Positions 49,009 to 57,708 of a stretch of 64,000 nt of DNA are shown here, piece by piece. Source of the stretch: Bacteroides ovatus (GTDB taxonomy: Bacteria > Bacteroidota > Bacteroidia > Bacteroidales > Bacteroidaceae); the NCBI RefSeq assembly GCF_001314995.1, contig NZ_CP012938.1, forward strand, positions 3,782,001 to 3,846,000. Direction: 5' to 3'. The notes under the pieces are model-generated. The model saw only the letters and a program-made list of their open reading frames with translations, was not told the origin of the DNA and did no database searches. Position 1 is the stretch's first letter; every line of letters begins with the position of its first letter. A program made the position numbers and the translations under genes.

Positions 49009-50286
49009 CTATTTCTTTGTTGTTATCAACCATACCAAAGAAACTTTCGCCTTGGTAGGGCCAATAAAGTTATAACGTCCACTATTTGTCCATATAATAT
49101 CTCCCTCATAAGGAGTATATTTTTTATATTCTGTTGTCAAATACCCTATGCCAAGACTGAATTCAAGAGAAAAATGCCGTGCCAACTGCCGTGCATATCC
49201 ATAAGTCACTCCCGCAACTCCGTAATACTTACCTTGATAGCCGTCTCCACGCAGCTGGAAGTCATATATCCCACCTTCAGCATAAAGTCCGATAAAATGT
49301 CCGGTCAATCGGTCACGTTTCTGACGGTTTCCCAGCCAACAACGTCCTTCCATCCCTCCCGAAAGAAGCTGATAGCAGAAATCATGTTTGCCATTCAGCC
49401 ACCACGGACATTTATATTCAGTATTCAAAGACCACCTCTTGCCTATCGGAATTTCCACTTCTATATTTGGCGCCAATGCCAAATCATATAACAGATTATT
49501 CTTCACTGCAAGTACAGTTTGGCTTTTCACCGGCCCTTCTGCCTCCGATATATCGACCTCACAGGCCTGTTTTTTTTCACTTTCTCCCACAGGCTTATCA
49601 GGTTGATCTTTCGGAAGCGCCTCTTCCTGCTTTGAAACAAACAACCCGGAGACAGAAGATACCGGTTCAAAAGCCTCTTTACCTAATTTCGAAGTTTCTC
49701 CAACAATCGTAATGACCGATCGCCGCAGCTCTGGAAAGATATTGTGAACAATGTATCGGTAAGCAATTCCCCGATTCAATTTTCGCAACAGTTGCTTTCG
49801 TTTATTGACATCATTCTTATGATAATCAATCAATATCAGCACTTCTTCCCGATCTGGCAAGTTGGAGTCGGATGCCACCAACTTACGAAACTCCGACCAA
49901 TCCTCTCCCTCTGAAAAAAAATGAATCTTATCAACACTAACATCCGAATTATACCGTTGTAAGAATTCCTTTATCGAATCATTTCTCCGAGCAGCCAAAC
50001 TTCTATTATAAGATTCATCACCATCAGGAGAAACAAAAGTTTCCACATTCAGCGCTGTTATATATTTCGTATTCAAGTTTCCGAGAAGCAAAGAATCTAA
50101 AATTGTAATTACCTGATTATTACTTTTATAACTAAGATCCACTTTCGCTTCATTCGCATCAAAATATATCACCACCCGCCGGATTGTATCATTCGCAACA
50201 GCGAAAAATGGAATCGAAGCATACCCACTTTCTGGAAGGCTTAATAAAGCCATAAGAATAGTCAATATATAGATACCATGTTTCAT
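49009..50286 (-). CDS. DUF3575 protein with OmpA-like N-terminal domain (fimbrial operon)
   Basis: Start at 50286 (MKHGIYILTILMALL, signal peptide). The frame runs to 50328 but a -7 box at 50306-50313 lies in that extension. 425 residues: an OmpA-like domain (VIYFDANEAKVDLSY; ALNVETFVSPDGDESYNRSLAARRN), a charged linker, and a DUF3575 outer-membrane barrel-like domain (about 245-425; VKNNLLYDLALAPNIEVEIP, GKYYGVAGVTYGYARQLARH). First gene of the operon. DUF3575 genes often precede Mfa-type fimbrial genes in Bacteroides; the exact role is not known. Confidence 0.82.
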   Translation of the reverse strand: MKHGIYILTILMALLSLPESGYASIPFFAVANDTIRRVVIYFDANEAKVDLSYKSNNQVITILDSLLLGNLNTKYITALNVETFVSPDGDESYNRSLAARRNDSIKEFLQRYNSDVSVDKIHFFSEGEDWSEFRKLVASDSNLPDREEVLILIDYHKNDVNKRKQLLRKLNRGIAYRYIVHNIFPELRRSVITIVGETSKLGKEAFEPVSSVSGLFVSKQEEALPKDQPDKPVGESEKKQACEVDISEAEGPVKSQTVLAVKNNLLYDLALAPNIEVEIPIGKRWSLNTEYKCPWWLNGKHDFCYQLLSGGMEGRCWLGNRQKRDRLTGHFIGLYAEGGIYDFQLRGDGYQGKYYGVAGVTYGYARQLARHFSLEFSLGIGYLTTEYKKYTPYEGDIIWTNSGRYNFIGPTKAKVSLVWLITTKK

Positions 50287-50305
50287 TGTCGTTCGTTTCT
50301 GATGA

Positions 50306-50313
50306 CAAATATA
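50306..50313 (-). promoter_or_regulatory. Promoter -7 box of fimbrial operon
   Basis: Minus strand TATATTTG, 20 bp before ATG 50286; it decides the start choice for the DUF3575 gene. Confidence 0.6.
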
Positions 50314-50334
50314 GAAGTTAGAAAACAAACCGAA

Positions 50335-50655
50335 TCATACTTTTAGAACAAAAATCAAGACATGAAAGATTCTGTGAAACGATTGAAACGATTTTGCAAG
50401 TTTTGAGAGTTTAAGGTCAATAATAAACAGAAAAAATGTCCTTGGTAACTCATCTGCGTGATAACACCGTACTTCTGTTCCGCCTGCAAACAGTTCACAT
50501 TCATAGGAAGTTCTGACAAGCGGCTTTTCCACATACACATGGATACCAAGCTTCATCGCCTCTATACAAATCGGAAAATAACTATGATCGGGAGTCGCCA
50601 GGAATTTTCTACGAGATATTTTATCCCCACCCAAAAATTTCATTAAAGAAATCAT
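50335..50655 (-). pseudogene. Gfo/Idh/MocA oxidoreductase remnant
   Basis: The reading frame holds ISRRKFL, the Tat-type start typical of exported Bacteroidales Gfo/Idh/MocA proteins, joined directly to ATPDHSYFPICIEAMK and VYVEKPLVRTSYECEL, which lie ~100 residues later in intact proteins. The match then continues in another frame as AEQKYGVITQMSYQGH. So an internal deletion and a frameshift have destroyed the gene; intact members have about 450 residues. The rest of the frame is unrelated. Confidence 0.75.
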
Positions 50656-50746
50656 GTATCAAAGTGGGTTTATGAATAGATCACATTTCTATAAGGAGTT
50701 TACAAAGCGGATGGGAGTGGTACCTAAAGACTACCGTTTTGCATAA
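50639..50746 (+). pseudogene. C-terminal fragment of an AraC-type regulator
   Basis: The plus frame reads IKEIMYQSGFMNRSHFYKEF and KRMGVVPKDYRFA then a stop at 50744-50746. This is the second helix-turn-helix and tail of an AraC-family or HTCS protein. Nothing of the upstream ~250 residues is present; it abuts the oxidoreductase remnant on the opposite strand. Confidence 0.75.
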
Positions 50747-50752
50747 TAAAAA

Positions 50753-51046
50753 TTAGATATAGATTGCATCTTTCTCTATATGATTGCGAAATAAACTACG
50801 CATAATTGCGGTTAAAGACACGACATCCACTTTTGCATTAAAACGCTCTTCTAATGACTCTTTTATTTCCATTCGAGTAAAATAATCCGGATCTTGAAGC
50901 TTTACACAAATATCAATATCACTATCCTCTTTCTGCTCACCACGAGCCACAGAACCAAAAAGTCCCAACTTTTCAATTCCATATCTCTCCCCAAATTCTT
51001 CCTTAAAATTCCGGAGAATAGCGATTATTTCATCTTTTGTTTTCAA
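50753..51046 (-). CDS. MNT-type nucleotidyltransferase-fold protein, without HEPN partner
   Basis: 97 residues. The nucleotidyltransferase signature GLFGSVARGEQKEDSDIDI is complete with the two metal-binding aspartates. Small MNT proteins are usually the antitoxin of HEPN/MNT modules, adding AMP to the HEPN toxin; here no HEPN gene is seen on either side: downstream is the AraC fragment, upstream the terminator of the large operon. It may be an orphan left by deletion. Confidence 0.82.
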   Translation of the reverse strand: MKTKDEIIAILRNFKEEFGERYGIEKLGLFGSVARGEQKEDSDIDICVKLQDPDYFTRMEIKESLEERFNAKVDVVSLTAIMRSLFRNHIEKDAIYI

Positions 51047-51130
51047 TTGACACTATTGTTATAATGCAAATGTTAAAATTTATATTGGAATTAGCAAGTT
51101 CTTAATCATATTTTATAGTATCACTAATTA

Positions 51131-51176
51131 AAAAAAGATGCACAGGTCATCGAATTTTCATCGATCCCCTGTACAC
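51131..51176 (-). terminator. Terminator of the large envelope operon
   Basis: Minus-strand RNA: stem from 51176-51169 pairing with 51046-like partner arm at 51146-51139 (TGCACAGG versus CCTGTACA, one mismatch), inner ATCGA/TCGAT pairs, then six U residues at 51136-51131. The same structure and flanks recur after the HU-like gene. Confidence 0.65.
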
Positions 51177-51232
51177 CTACTACTCTAAATTCTACTTCAA
51201 AACATAAATAGCCTAATTATGCTGCCGAATCC
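51137..51232 (-). repeat. Copy 1 of a ~95-bp 3'-end module shared with the HU-like gene
   Basis: The segment aligns with 62836-62936 along terminator arms, the shared CTACTACTCTAAA, and an end reading D-S-A-A-stop on the minus strand (D-P-A-A-stop in the HU-like gene). Only about four codons of coding similarity remain here, so it is a module or a scar rather than a gene. Confidence 0.65.
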
Positions 51233-51261
51233 ATTATTAACAACCATGTTAGTTTTATCCA

Positions 51262-52548
51262 TCAAAAGTACAGAACATAATTACGTAAATAGTTCAGAAG
51301 TGCCCAGAACGCCATCATCATTGCCAATACAAACAAAACGACAAGTCCGATTGCCAAAGCAATCCAATGTTGTGAATGATCATCAGAATATTCTTTATGA
51401 CCATCATTAAACTTGTATATTGTCCGCACTGTCTGCGCTCCTGCCAATAACCCGAACACTCCGGCAAAAATACCATTATGAATATTTCCACCGCCACGAA
51501 GTGCCCGCTTATCAATTAAGAATTGAGGCGTCCTGCTCGCTACCACATACAAACCGGTAGCTATTAAAGTAGAAAACATCATACCGACTCCCATCATCCA
51601 ATACATCAAGATACCCACAATGACACCTAACCAGATTAATTTCTTGGAACCATCAAAATGACGTTCTTCACCACTATTAATCACATCAGTCAATGAATTT
51701 AAGCGTTCTATGACATCAGCATCAGTAGGACACATACCGATAACCTGATCAATCAAAAGAACAGATTTCTTAATTTGCTTCATCTTTGTCGGCTTTCTGA
51801 ATTCATCATCATCTGTTTTTTCAATCACCGTCCAAGTAGCAAATGCCTCATCCATCAGCTTCCACGCCTCCGTTATCTCTTCATCCGTCATTTTCTCCGG
51901 CATTCCGGCTGCAAGGCGTTTATTCAACATTCCTTCTACCGTAAAAACCTCTTTATAACGTGCGCCCTTATACCATACAAAAAACATATGCCCCACAATA
52001 AATAAAACAACGGCAATATACAAAATCAGTTGGAGAACAGCCAATATCTTTACTCCCAAAGGAACTCCGTCATCCGCCGCAGCATCAGCTATTGCATCAG
52101 CTCCACTACCGCTTTTTACAAGTGTCAATCCATTAAAGGCAGCATCTTTTCCGCCTTTATCAAGTCCGGTAAACGACAACTTATCATCCCTATAAACGAC
52201 TTTGCATTGACCGGAAATCCCGGCATCAACCTCCGGACGTCCACCTACAAAAGAAAGAGTCAGTTCATTCCCGTTCATACTCTCGACGTAAAACTCATAA
52301 GTTGCCATCAAAGATTCCCTTCCACCGGGTTCCAGCATATTCACTTCCATAAATCCATTGCATCTGGCATTCTCATTATAAGGATTCAATTGCCAATTAC
52401 CATCACAATTCAATGTGAACGCAACCTTTAAATCGCCTTCTTTATTTGCTCCTAGCCAGTCACCGCTAAAAACATCTTCCTGCGCAAATGCAGTCATCGA
52501 AATAACCATCATTACAATGGCACACAAATACTTTTTAATATTCTTCAT
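51262..52548 (-). CDS. Polytopic membrane protein of unknown function (envelope operon, last gene)
   Basis: 428 residues. Signal peptide about 1-22, an exported beta-rich domain about 25-150 (DVFSGDWLGANKEGDLKVAF), one membrane segment about 163-190, a cytoplasmic-like helical stretch about 195-300 (MTDEEITEAWKLMDEAF), two close membrane segments about 305-340 and a final one about 395-422. I do not recognise a family. It starts 12 bp after the transglutaminase-like gene and is followed by the operon terminator. The topology would let it link a periplasmic assembly to the cytoplasm. Confidence 0.75.
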   Translation of the reverse strand: MKNIKKYLCAIVMMVISMTAFAQEDVFSGDWLGANKEGDLKVAFTLNCDGNWQLNPYNENARCNGFMEVNMLEPGGRESLMATYEFYVESMNGNELTLSFVGGRPEVDAGISGQCKVVYRDDKLSFTGLDKGGKDAAFNGLTLVKSGSGADAIADAAADDGVPLGVKILAVLQLILYIAVVLFIVGHMFFVWYKGARYKEVFTVEGMLNKRLAAGMPEKMTDEEITEAWKLMDEAFATWTVIEKTDDDEFRKPTKMKQIKKSVLLIDQVIGMCPTDADVIERLNSLTDVINSGEERHFDGSKKLIWLGVIVGILMYWMMGVGMMFSTLIATGLYVVASRTPQFLIDKRALRGGGNIHNGIFAGVFGLLAGAQTVRTIYKFNDGHKEYSDDHSQHWIALAIGLVVLFVLAMMMAFWALLNYLRNYVLYF

Positions 52549-52560
52549 AATATAATAAAA

Positions 52561-54135
52561 TTAATATTTCAACACCTTGGCTGCCACGTTCTTAAATTGC
52601 GGCATAGCAAGCCCGATAGAAGCTCCAATATAAGTCGGATCACAAATTATGTACTTCTTTCCGCTTACAGTTATATAATCTCCGTCAATGTTTTCATCAA
52701 AACAGACCGCTGTTGCCATGTGATTGGGATATTCCAACAATACAACATCAAGCCCCATAAGAGTACGTACCAAATAAGAGTATAACACAGCACGGTCTTC
52801 GCAATCGGAATAAGGATAGTAGAACAGCTCATCCACAAAGAAAGGCTTTTCATAACCAAACTGGTCACCATCTGTCTTATAATCAAAAGCTGTCTGCACG
52901 AAATTAATCAGTATATTAGCAGCTTCCGATTGTTTTTTCCCTTGTATGGCAGCTTGCAATGATGGAAGCACCGTCTGTTGCACTTCCTGACTGACAGGAG
53001 CTCCCACATAAACAGAAAAGTCACATTGCGGATAATCCTTATAGAAGGAAATAAGTCCCGAATTTACTTTCGAACAGACTTTGACGGATGGATAAGCTTT
53101 CGCTTGCAATGTTTTCTCCACGTAAGTTCCTGAAAAGGATTGAGGAGTAGTGATATTCATATTTACCGGGTTCTTCGCATTGGCGAAATCACGGTTGTAA
53201 GTGTAAATAGAATTAGTTTTATCCGGGGTAGTATCAAACCTGTAATAGTTTACTCCATTCAAAGTAATAAAACAGGTAGCATAAATCATGTTACCCGAAG
53301 CATAGAATAAAGTAAGGCGGTTATCCATACGCGCCACCTTAACCCTATATCCCGATTGAGAAAGGAGAAACATTTGCATAAGAGCTATTTCATCGGAATG
53401 AGTACTTCCACATAGTTCAGTAGCAACTTTCCTCGTCAACAGCAGATAACCATAGTCATTCAGGACATTATCCTTTTTAAAAGCCAGACAGTCGTCTATC
53501 AAAGGCTGATAGTTGCTACGCGATAACGTCTCCCATCCGGCAGAAATATCTTTCTCTGCAATCCCTTTTAAAGTGAGCCGGTTCTTCAATGAAGCATTGA
53601 CAACACAATCTTTACTGTAGAACGAAAACTCTACACCGGAAAGTGAGCGTTTGGCCGGAACGGTTTCTTCAGGCTTCACTTCCGGTTTTATTTCAGGGAG
53701 CACCGCAGAATCCTTTTCCGGTTCTACAGCCACATCTTTACCTCCCGGTATAACCGGAACCGGTGTTTTCCCTTTTGAAGGAGAAAATGTCGCACTTGGA
53801 GTCACTGTCGGAATGGGGAGTCGGGTCACCTCCCCTACTTTAACCTCTTGCGGTTTTGTTACCGGCTTCTTATGGTCAAAGCTGACCGGTTTTACAGGCT
53901 CTGGTTTTTGAGGACGTACCACCGGCTTCTGCAAATCATACTCTTTCCAGGTTTCTTTCAGGAATTCGGCAAATTCCTTATTCTGTTCGCTCACAAAATC
54001 ATCAAACTCTTTTTGCTGCTGCTTCACAAAATCGTCAAACTCCTTCATGTCTTTATCTATTTGCGCAAAAAGACTAAACGGCAAACACAATGAAAAAACT
54101 ACCATAGATAGTATTCGTATCCTATTTTTCCTCAT
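52561..54135 (-). CDS. Exported protein with coiled-coil and transglutaminase-like domain
   Basis: Start set at 54135 (MRKNRIRILSMVVFSLC, signal peptide ending LFAQ); it overlaps the previous stop as ATGA, so the longer frame to 54180 is unlikely. 524 residues: a heptad-like region with repeats of KEFDDFVxxQ (about 25-55), a proline/lysine linker (to ~150), and a C-terminal papain-like transglutaminase fold with C445 in SDCEDRAVLY, H472 in YPNHMATAV and D499 in CDPTYIGAS. The intact triad implies a cysteine protease, amidase or crosslinking enzyme in the periplasm; the substrate is unknown. Confidence 0.78.
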   Translation of the reverse strand: MRKNRIRILSMVVFSLCLPFSLFAQIDKDMKEFDDFVKQQQKEFDDFVSEQNKEFAEFLKETWKEYDLQKPVVRPQKPEPVKPVSFDHKKPVTKPQEVKVGEVTRLPIPTVTPSATFSPSKGKTPVPVIPGGKDVAVEPEKDSAVLPEIKPEVKPEETVPAKRSLSGVEFSFYSKDCVVNASLKNRLTLKGIAEKDISAGWETLSRSNYQPLIDDCLAFKKDNVLNDYGYLLLTRKVATELCGSTHSDEIALMQMFLLSQSGYRVKVARMDNRLTLFYASGNMIYATCFITLNGVNYYRFDTTPDKTNSIYTYNRDFANAKNPVNMNITTPQSFSGTYVEKTLQAKAYPSVKVCSKVNSGLISFYKDYPQCDFSVYVGAPVSQEVQQTVLPSLQAAIQGKKQSEAANILINFVQTAFDYKTDGDQFGYEKPFFVDELFYYPYSDCEDRAVLYSYLVRTLMGLDVVLLEYPNHMATAVCFDENIDGDYITVSGKKYIICDPTYIGASIGLAMPQFKNVAAKVLKY

Positions 54136-55139
54136 TTCCTTATTATATTTTGTTGTTCTGTTATCTGCCAATCTACACACAGCTTATTATTCCGTATATC
54201 TTTGATAAAGGGGAAAATGGACAAGACGGCGACAACCTTCTCCCGATACAAACCACAACCGGAATCAGTGCCACCATTAAAACGATCGTCCACCTGCTTG
54301 ACATTTACATCAGAAAACGGATATAACAACAGCGCCTTCACTAAAGAAGACATATAGGCATTCCAAAAGGCATTCCTCATATCCATCTTCTCCAATCCGT
54401 CCTGACCTCCGGAACCGGCATCTTCATACCAACAGCCTTCTTGTGAAGAACAAATTTCAACTCCGTTCAAATATGAAATTATTTGAGGAGATGACTGTGT
54501 TCCCTTAAGCTGAAACCATGACTGGTCTGATTGCTCCCTACAACTATCCGATTCCAACAATAAATTGAATTTCACCTCTTCTTCCTCAACCCTTTCTTTC
54601 GTAAACAAAAGCATCAACTCACTAATGGAATGATAAGAAAAATCGCAACTATCATTCGATGGAGTAAAAGATACCTCCAGAAATTTCTCTCCAAATATAG
54701 AAGTATATTCATGCTCAATCCGGTAGGAAACATGTTGAACGGGATGTTCGATCACTCCCAGTACAAGCATTTTGTTTCTTTGGTCTTCGTATGTATTACT
54801 GGCAGTCTCCATGGTGGAAAAAACGTCCGAGAGAAGTCTCAATTGTACCCCTTGCTGCAATGAATACAGATAAGCCGCTCTTTGCAAAGCAAGCATCCTT
54901 GCAGCTTCGGATTTCATACAAGGATCAGATATACCAACTACCCGGCCTTTCCGTTGAGAAGCAAACACCCATTCCGGCAAAGTCTCCCGCTGTCCCGGTC
55001 TCCAGTCATAAGATTGGTTATAAACTGTATCAACAGGCATTGCCTGTGAAAACACATCAATACCGGGAGACAAAAGCAACTGGATAATAAAAATAACTAC
55101 CCAATTATATCTTATATCCGACAAATTAAGCTTCATCAT
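54132..55139 (-). CDS. Exported LPP20-like protein (envelope operon)
   Basis: 335 residues with a signal peptide ending DVFSQ. Residues about 50-160 look like the LPP20 fold: LPEWVFASQ, GRVVGISDPCMKSEAARMLA with regular alanines in the long helix, then YRIEHEYTSIF. The remaining half is not recognised. LPP20-like domains occur in surface lipoproteins and flagellar H-ring parts. It overlaps the next gene by 4 bp (ATGA), showing translational coupling. Confidence 0.65.
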   Translation of the reverse strand: MMKLNLSDIRYNWVVIFIIQLLLSPGIDVFSQAMPVDTVYNQSYDWRPGQRETLPEWVFASQRKGRVVGISDPCMKSEAARMLALQRAAYLYSLQQGVQLRLLSDVFSTMETASNTYEDQRNKMLVLGVIEHPVQHVSYRIEHEYTSIFGEKFLEVSFTPSNDSCDFSYHSISELMLLFTKERVEEEEVKFNLLLESDSCREQSDQSWFQLKGTQSSPQIISYLNGVEICSSQEGCWYEDAGSGGQDGLEKMDMRNAFWNAYMSSLVKALLLYPFSDVNVKQVDDRFNGGTDSGCGLYREKVVAVLSIFPFIKDIRNNKLCVDWQITEQQNIIRK

Positions 55140-55207
55140 TCAATCTTCAAATAGTTGGGTAGTTATTAAAGAGATCATTACTATCCGCAATGTTTTAAAC
55201 AAGCTGC

Positions 55208-55789
55208 TTATTGGGCGTTTTTACTCATTTCTTCTTCAAATACCTTTTTGAACTTTTCATATTCAAAGTCAATGCGCAATTTGTCATCATTCTTAATACG
55301 ATTTGCCATAGCATTCATGATTTCCTCTCCTGCCAGTTCAAGAGAGACATATACTTTGTATTTACCATCAGGAGTCTTCATGGTTTTTTCACAAATTACA
55401 CGCGTACCGCTCAATTCCTGTTCCACTACCGTACGGGTCAATGATTGATAACGACTTTTGCTTTCATCATTTTCACCTTGCTGATAAGAGGAAACATAAC
55501 TATCGGTTACCGATTTCACTTTTGCATTGATAGCAGTAGCAATTTCAGCCCGGGCCTCCGTCATCGCTTTTTTCTTTGCAATAGACATATCCGTAGAAAG
55601 TCCCATCGAACTAGCTCTAAAATACTCTTTGTTCGTTTGAAATTCCGGTCCCGAACAAGGAACATTAATTTCTACGTCCTGTTGCACTGCCGGTTGCTGC
55701 ACTGTTTGTGTTACAGGTTTTGAACTACCGCAACTTGTCATAACAACAATGGTTAGCAATGCTGTTCCCAATAAATTAATTCTTTTCAT
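55208..55789 (-). CDS. LPP20-family lipoprotein (envelope operon)
   Basis: 193 residues. Lipidation C20 in VVMTSCGSSKP. After a short linker comes an LPP20-like domain: YFRASSMGLSTDMSIAKKKA, MTEARAEIATAINAKVKS, then TRVICEKTMKTPDGKYKVYV. The same domain is seen in the proteins on both sides in this operon. Likely an outer-membrane lipoprotein facing the periplasm. Its C-terminus is a charged helix. Confidence 0.78.
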   Translation of the reverse strand: MKRINLLGTALLTIVVMTSCGSSKPVTQTVQQPAVQQDVEINVPCSGPEFQTNKEYFRASSMGLSTDMSIAKKKAMTEARAEIATAINAKVKSVTDSYVSSYQQGENDESKSRYQSLTRTVVEQELSGTRVICEKTMKTPDGKYKVYVSLELAGEEIMNAMANRIKNDDKLRIDFEYEKFKKVFEEEMSKNAQ

Positions 55790-55819
55790 TTCAAGTCTTT
55801 TTTAATGTTAATATATGAT

Positions 55820-57697
55820 TCATTTCAAGCCTCTCAACTTCACTATATTATTTTTGAAATCCTTCAATTGCAGCAGTGCCACAGATTGCAACTTACTTAC
55901 CTCAATAACCATCTCCGTAGGCAGATCAGGCACAATGAGCGCAGTGACTCTGCGGTCATTGAACTTAGACCCCAGTTTGAGACTGACAATCGGAGATTCT
56001 TCACCTTTTTCGTTTATAACCGTCAGATTTCCACTATATAAGTCCACTTCGCAATCGTCAGCATTTGTATTCACAATCTTAAGATGTATCCTCGATTTGT
56101 CTCCCAAAGTTGCAAGTTTGTCAAATTCAACAAAGACACCATCCAACCATTCAACCCGAATTGCCTTTTGATTCTCTGGTTTGGCGGACTTAACCGGAAC
56201 CAAAGGAGCAGGAATAACTTCCGGCACCACAACAGGGACAGATATAACCGGATCAGCTTCTTTTTCCGGTACGGAAGGACCGACTACCGGAACAGGAACA
56301 TCCGGCAACATCTTCTGTCTTTCCGGAATCTTTCCGGTTCTGTCGAATGTTATTTTCTTCAATTCACGTGCAAACTCCCGGTTCAGCCGTTTTATCAATT
56401 CACGCGCCGCCATATTCTTGCCTTGAGAAGCGGACTTATTTTCAGGTACTAATGTCCGTTCATCATTAATAGAATAATTCAACATGGTTTGCCCCGTCCG
56501 GTTATTTTCTATTTTAATCCCCAACGTAGAAAAGAATTCGATGAAGTTGTACAGTTCACCCGGAACGGTATTGCCTTTACGACACTTATTATCCAATGTA
56601 ACGATAATGTCGGCTTCAGAAGAAGATGCAACTACGTTAAAGAAATGATTGTTCAGCAAACTCTTCACAGTTCGTTCCACCGCCTCTACATCGCTCTGCG
56701 CACTTCTAACATAAGCAGAAGTCTGTGTCTGCGCCGTGTTGACAGTCAACGTTGCTCCGGGAAGAGAAGAAAGCATTTGTTTGAATAAAGCTGCATAACT
56801 TCCCTTCCGGAACAAGCTGAACACATCATCAATTAATGAAATTCCAATTTCCTGCTGTGCCTGTTTAGAAGTAATATTGCGCACATAAAGAGCGGCAACT
56901 CCCGATTCGTCGGTGGGAGACATGGAAGACAAATCTCCCGACCCGGAAACAAACTCGGCTTTCAACCGGATATTCCTTAACGGATTTCCATTACGGTAAA
57001 CACCTATAGCAATAGGCTCCCTTATACCTTGAAACGGCGTGACTGAAACGGTTGCGGGATTCAGAACAATCGTTATTCCATCAAATACTCCAGCCAAAGC
57101 CGCATATAGTTCAGTCGCCAAATTAATTGTCTTTCCTTCGTAAGAGCAGAACAACTCCTGATTAAGCACCGGGCGTATAGCCTCCATCCCATTTGAGAAT
57201 AATTCAATGGCAGTCATTAAATCTCCCTGTTGTAAAGTAATGTGTCCCTTATACCAAAAATCGAATCCGTTACGGATTGCCTTCTGACGACGTGCTTCCA
57301 CCAAGGCCGCATAATCATCCTTATTCAGTTCATAATAAACCCAATACTCATTGTCACTTCGCCAGGAATCCACCAGACGAAAGTTCTCTATTTCCGCCCG
57401 AGCTTCTGTACGAATACTTTCTGCGAAGGTTTGTTTCACATTACCATCGTCCTCCAACGTATTCAACAAAGAATTGGCGGCAATCACCACTTGAATTTCA
57501 GATACAAGGTCAGACAAAGCGTTTTGCTTTGCCTTTTGCTGATAATCCCCTCCCGATATTTCAGCCATTCCTATTCCGATGTAACTTAAACCACTAACAG
57601 GATGCTGTTTCACCCAGTCAGGACGGTTCGTTTGTTGACCGGAAAGCGGAAAGCAAAACCATGAAATCACAAGAATAAATAAAAGCCAATGTTTCAT
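55820..57697 (-). CDS. Multidomain exported protein with LPP20-like N-terminus (envelope operon)
   Basis: 625 residues, signal peptide ending PLSGQ. Domains I can place: LPP20-like about 25-140 (RPDWVKQHPVSGLSYIGIGM, DYQQKAKQNALSDLVSE), a TPR-like helix pair about 145-175, an Ig-like domain about 215-290 (NIRLKAEFVSGSGDLS), a mixed alpha/beta domain about 330-445 resembling the CsgG/LpoB-like fold (VKSLLNNHFFNVVASSSEAD), a Pro/Val-rich linker about 455-505, and a C-terminal beta-sandwich about 515-620. 12 bp to the preceding gene. The domain mix suggests a scaffold in an envelope complex; the fold calls are tentative. Confidence 0.65.
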   Translation of the reverse strand: MKHWLLFILVISWFCFPLSGQQTNRPDWVKQHPVSGLSYIGIGMAEISGGDYQQKAKQNALSDLVSEIQVVIAANSLLNTLEDDGNVKQTFAESIRTEARAEIENFRLVDSWRSDNEYWVYYELNKDDYAALVEARRQKAIRNGFDFWYKGHITLQQGDLMTAIELFSNGMEAIRPVLNQELFCSYEGKTINLATELYAALAGVFDGITIVLNPATVSVTPFQGIREPIAIGVYRNGNPLRNIRLKAEFVSGSGDLSSMSPTDESGVAALYVRNITSKQAQQEIGISLIDDVFSLFRKGSYAALFKQMLSSLPGATLTVNTAQTQTSAYVRSAQSDVEAVERTVKSLLNNHFFNVVASSSEADIIVTLDNKCRKGNTVPGELYNFIEFFSTLGIKIENNRTGQTMLNYSINDERTLVPENKSASQGKNMAARELIKRLNREFARELKKITFDRTGKIPERQKMLPDVPVPVVGPSVPEKEADPVISVPVVVPEVIPAPLVPVKSAKPENQKAIRVEWLDGVFVEFDKLATLGDKSRIHLKIVNTNADDCEVDLYSGNLTVINEKGEESPIVSLKLGSKFNDRRVTALIVPDLPTEMVIEVSKLQSVALLQLKDFKNNIVKLRGLK

Positions 57698-57708
57698 ACG
57701 TCCTTGAT

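Noticed and set aside
54136..54180. Longer N-terminus for the transglutaminase-like protein
   Set aside because: The extension overlaps the previous gene by ~49 bp and precedes the signal peptide; the ATGA overlap at 54132-54135 is the usual coupling seen elsewhere in this operon.
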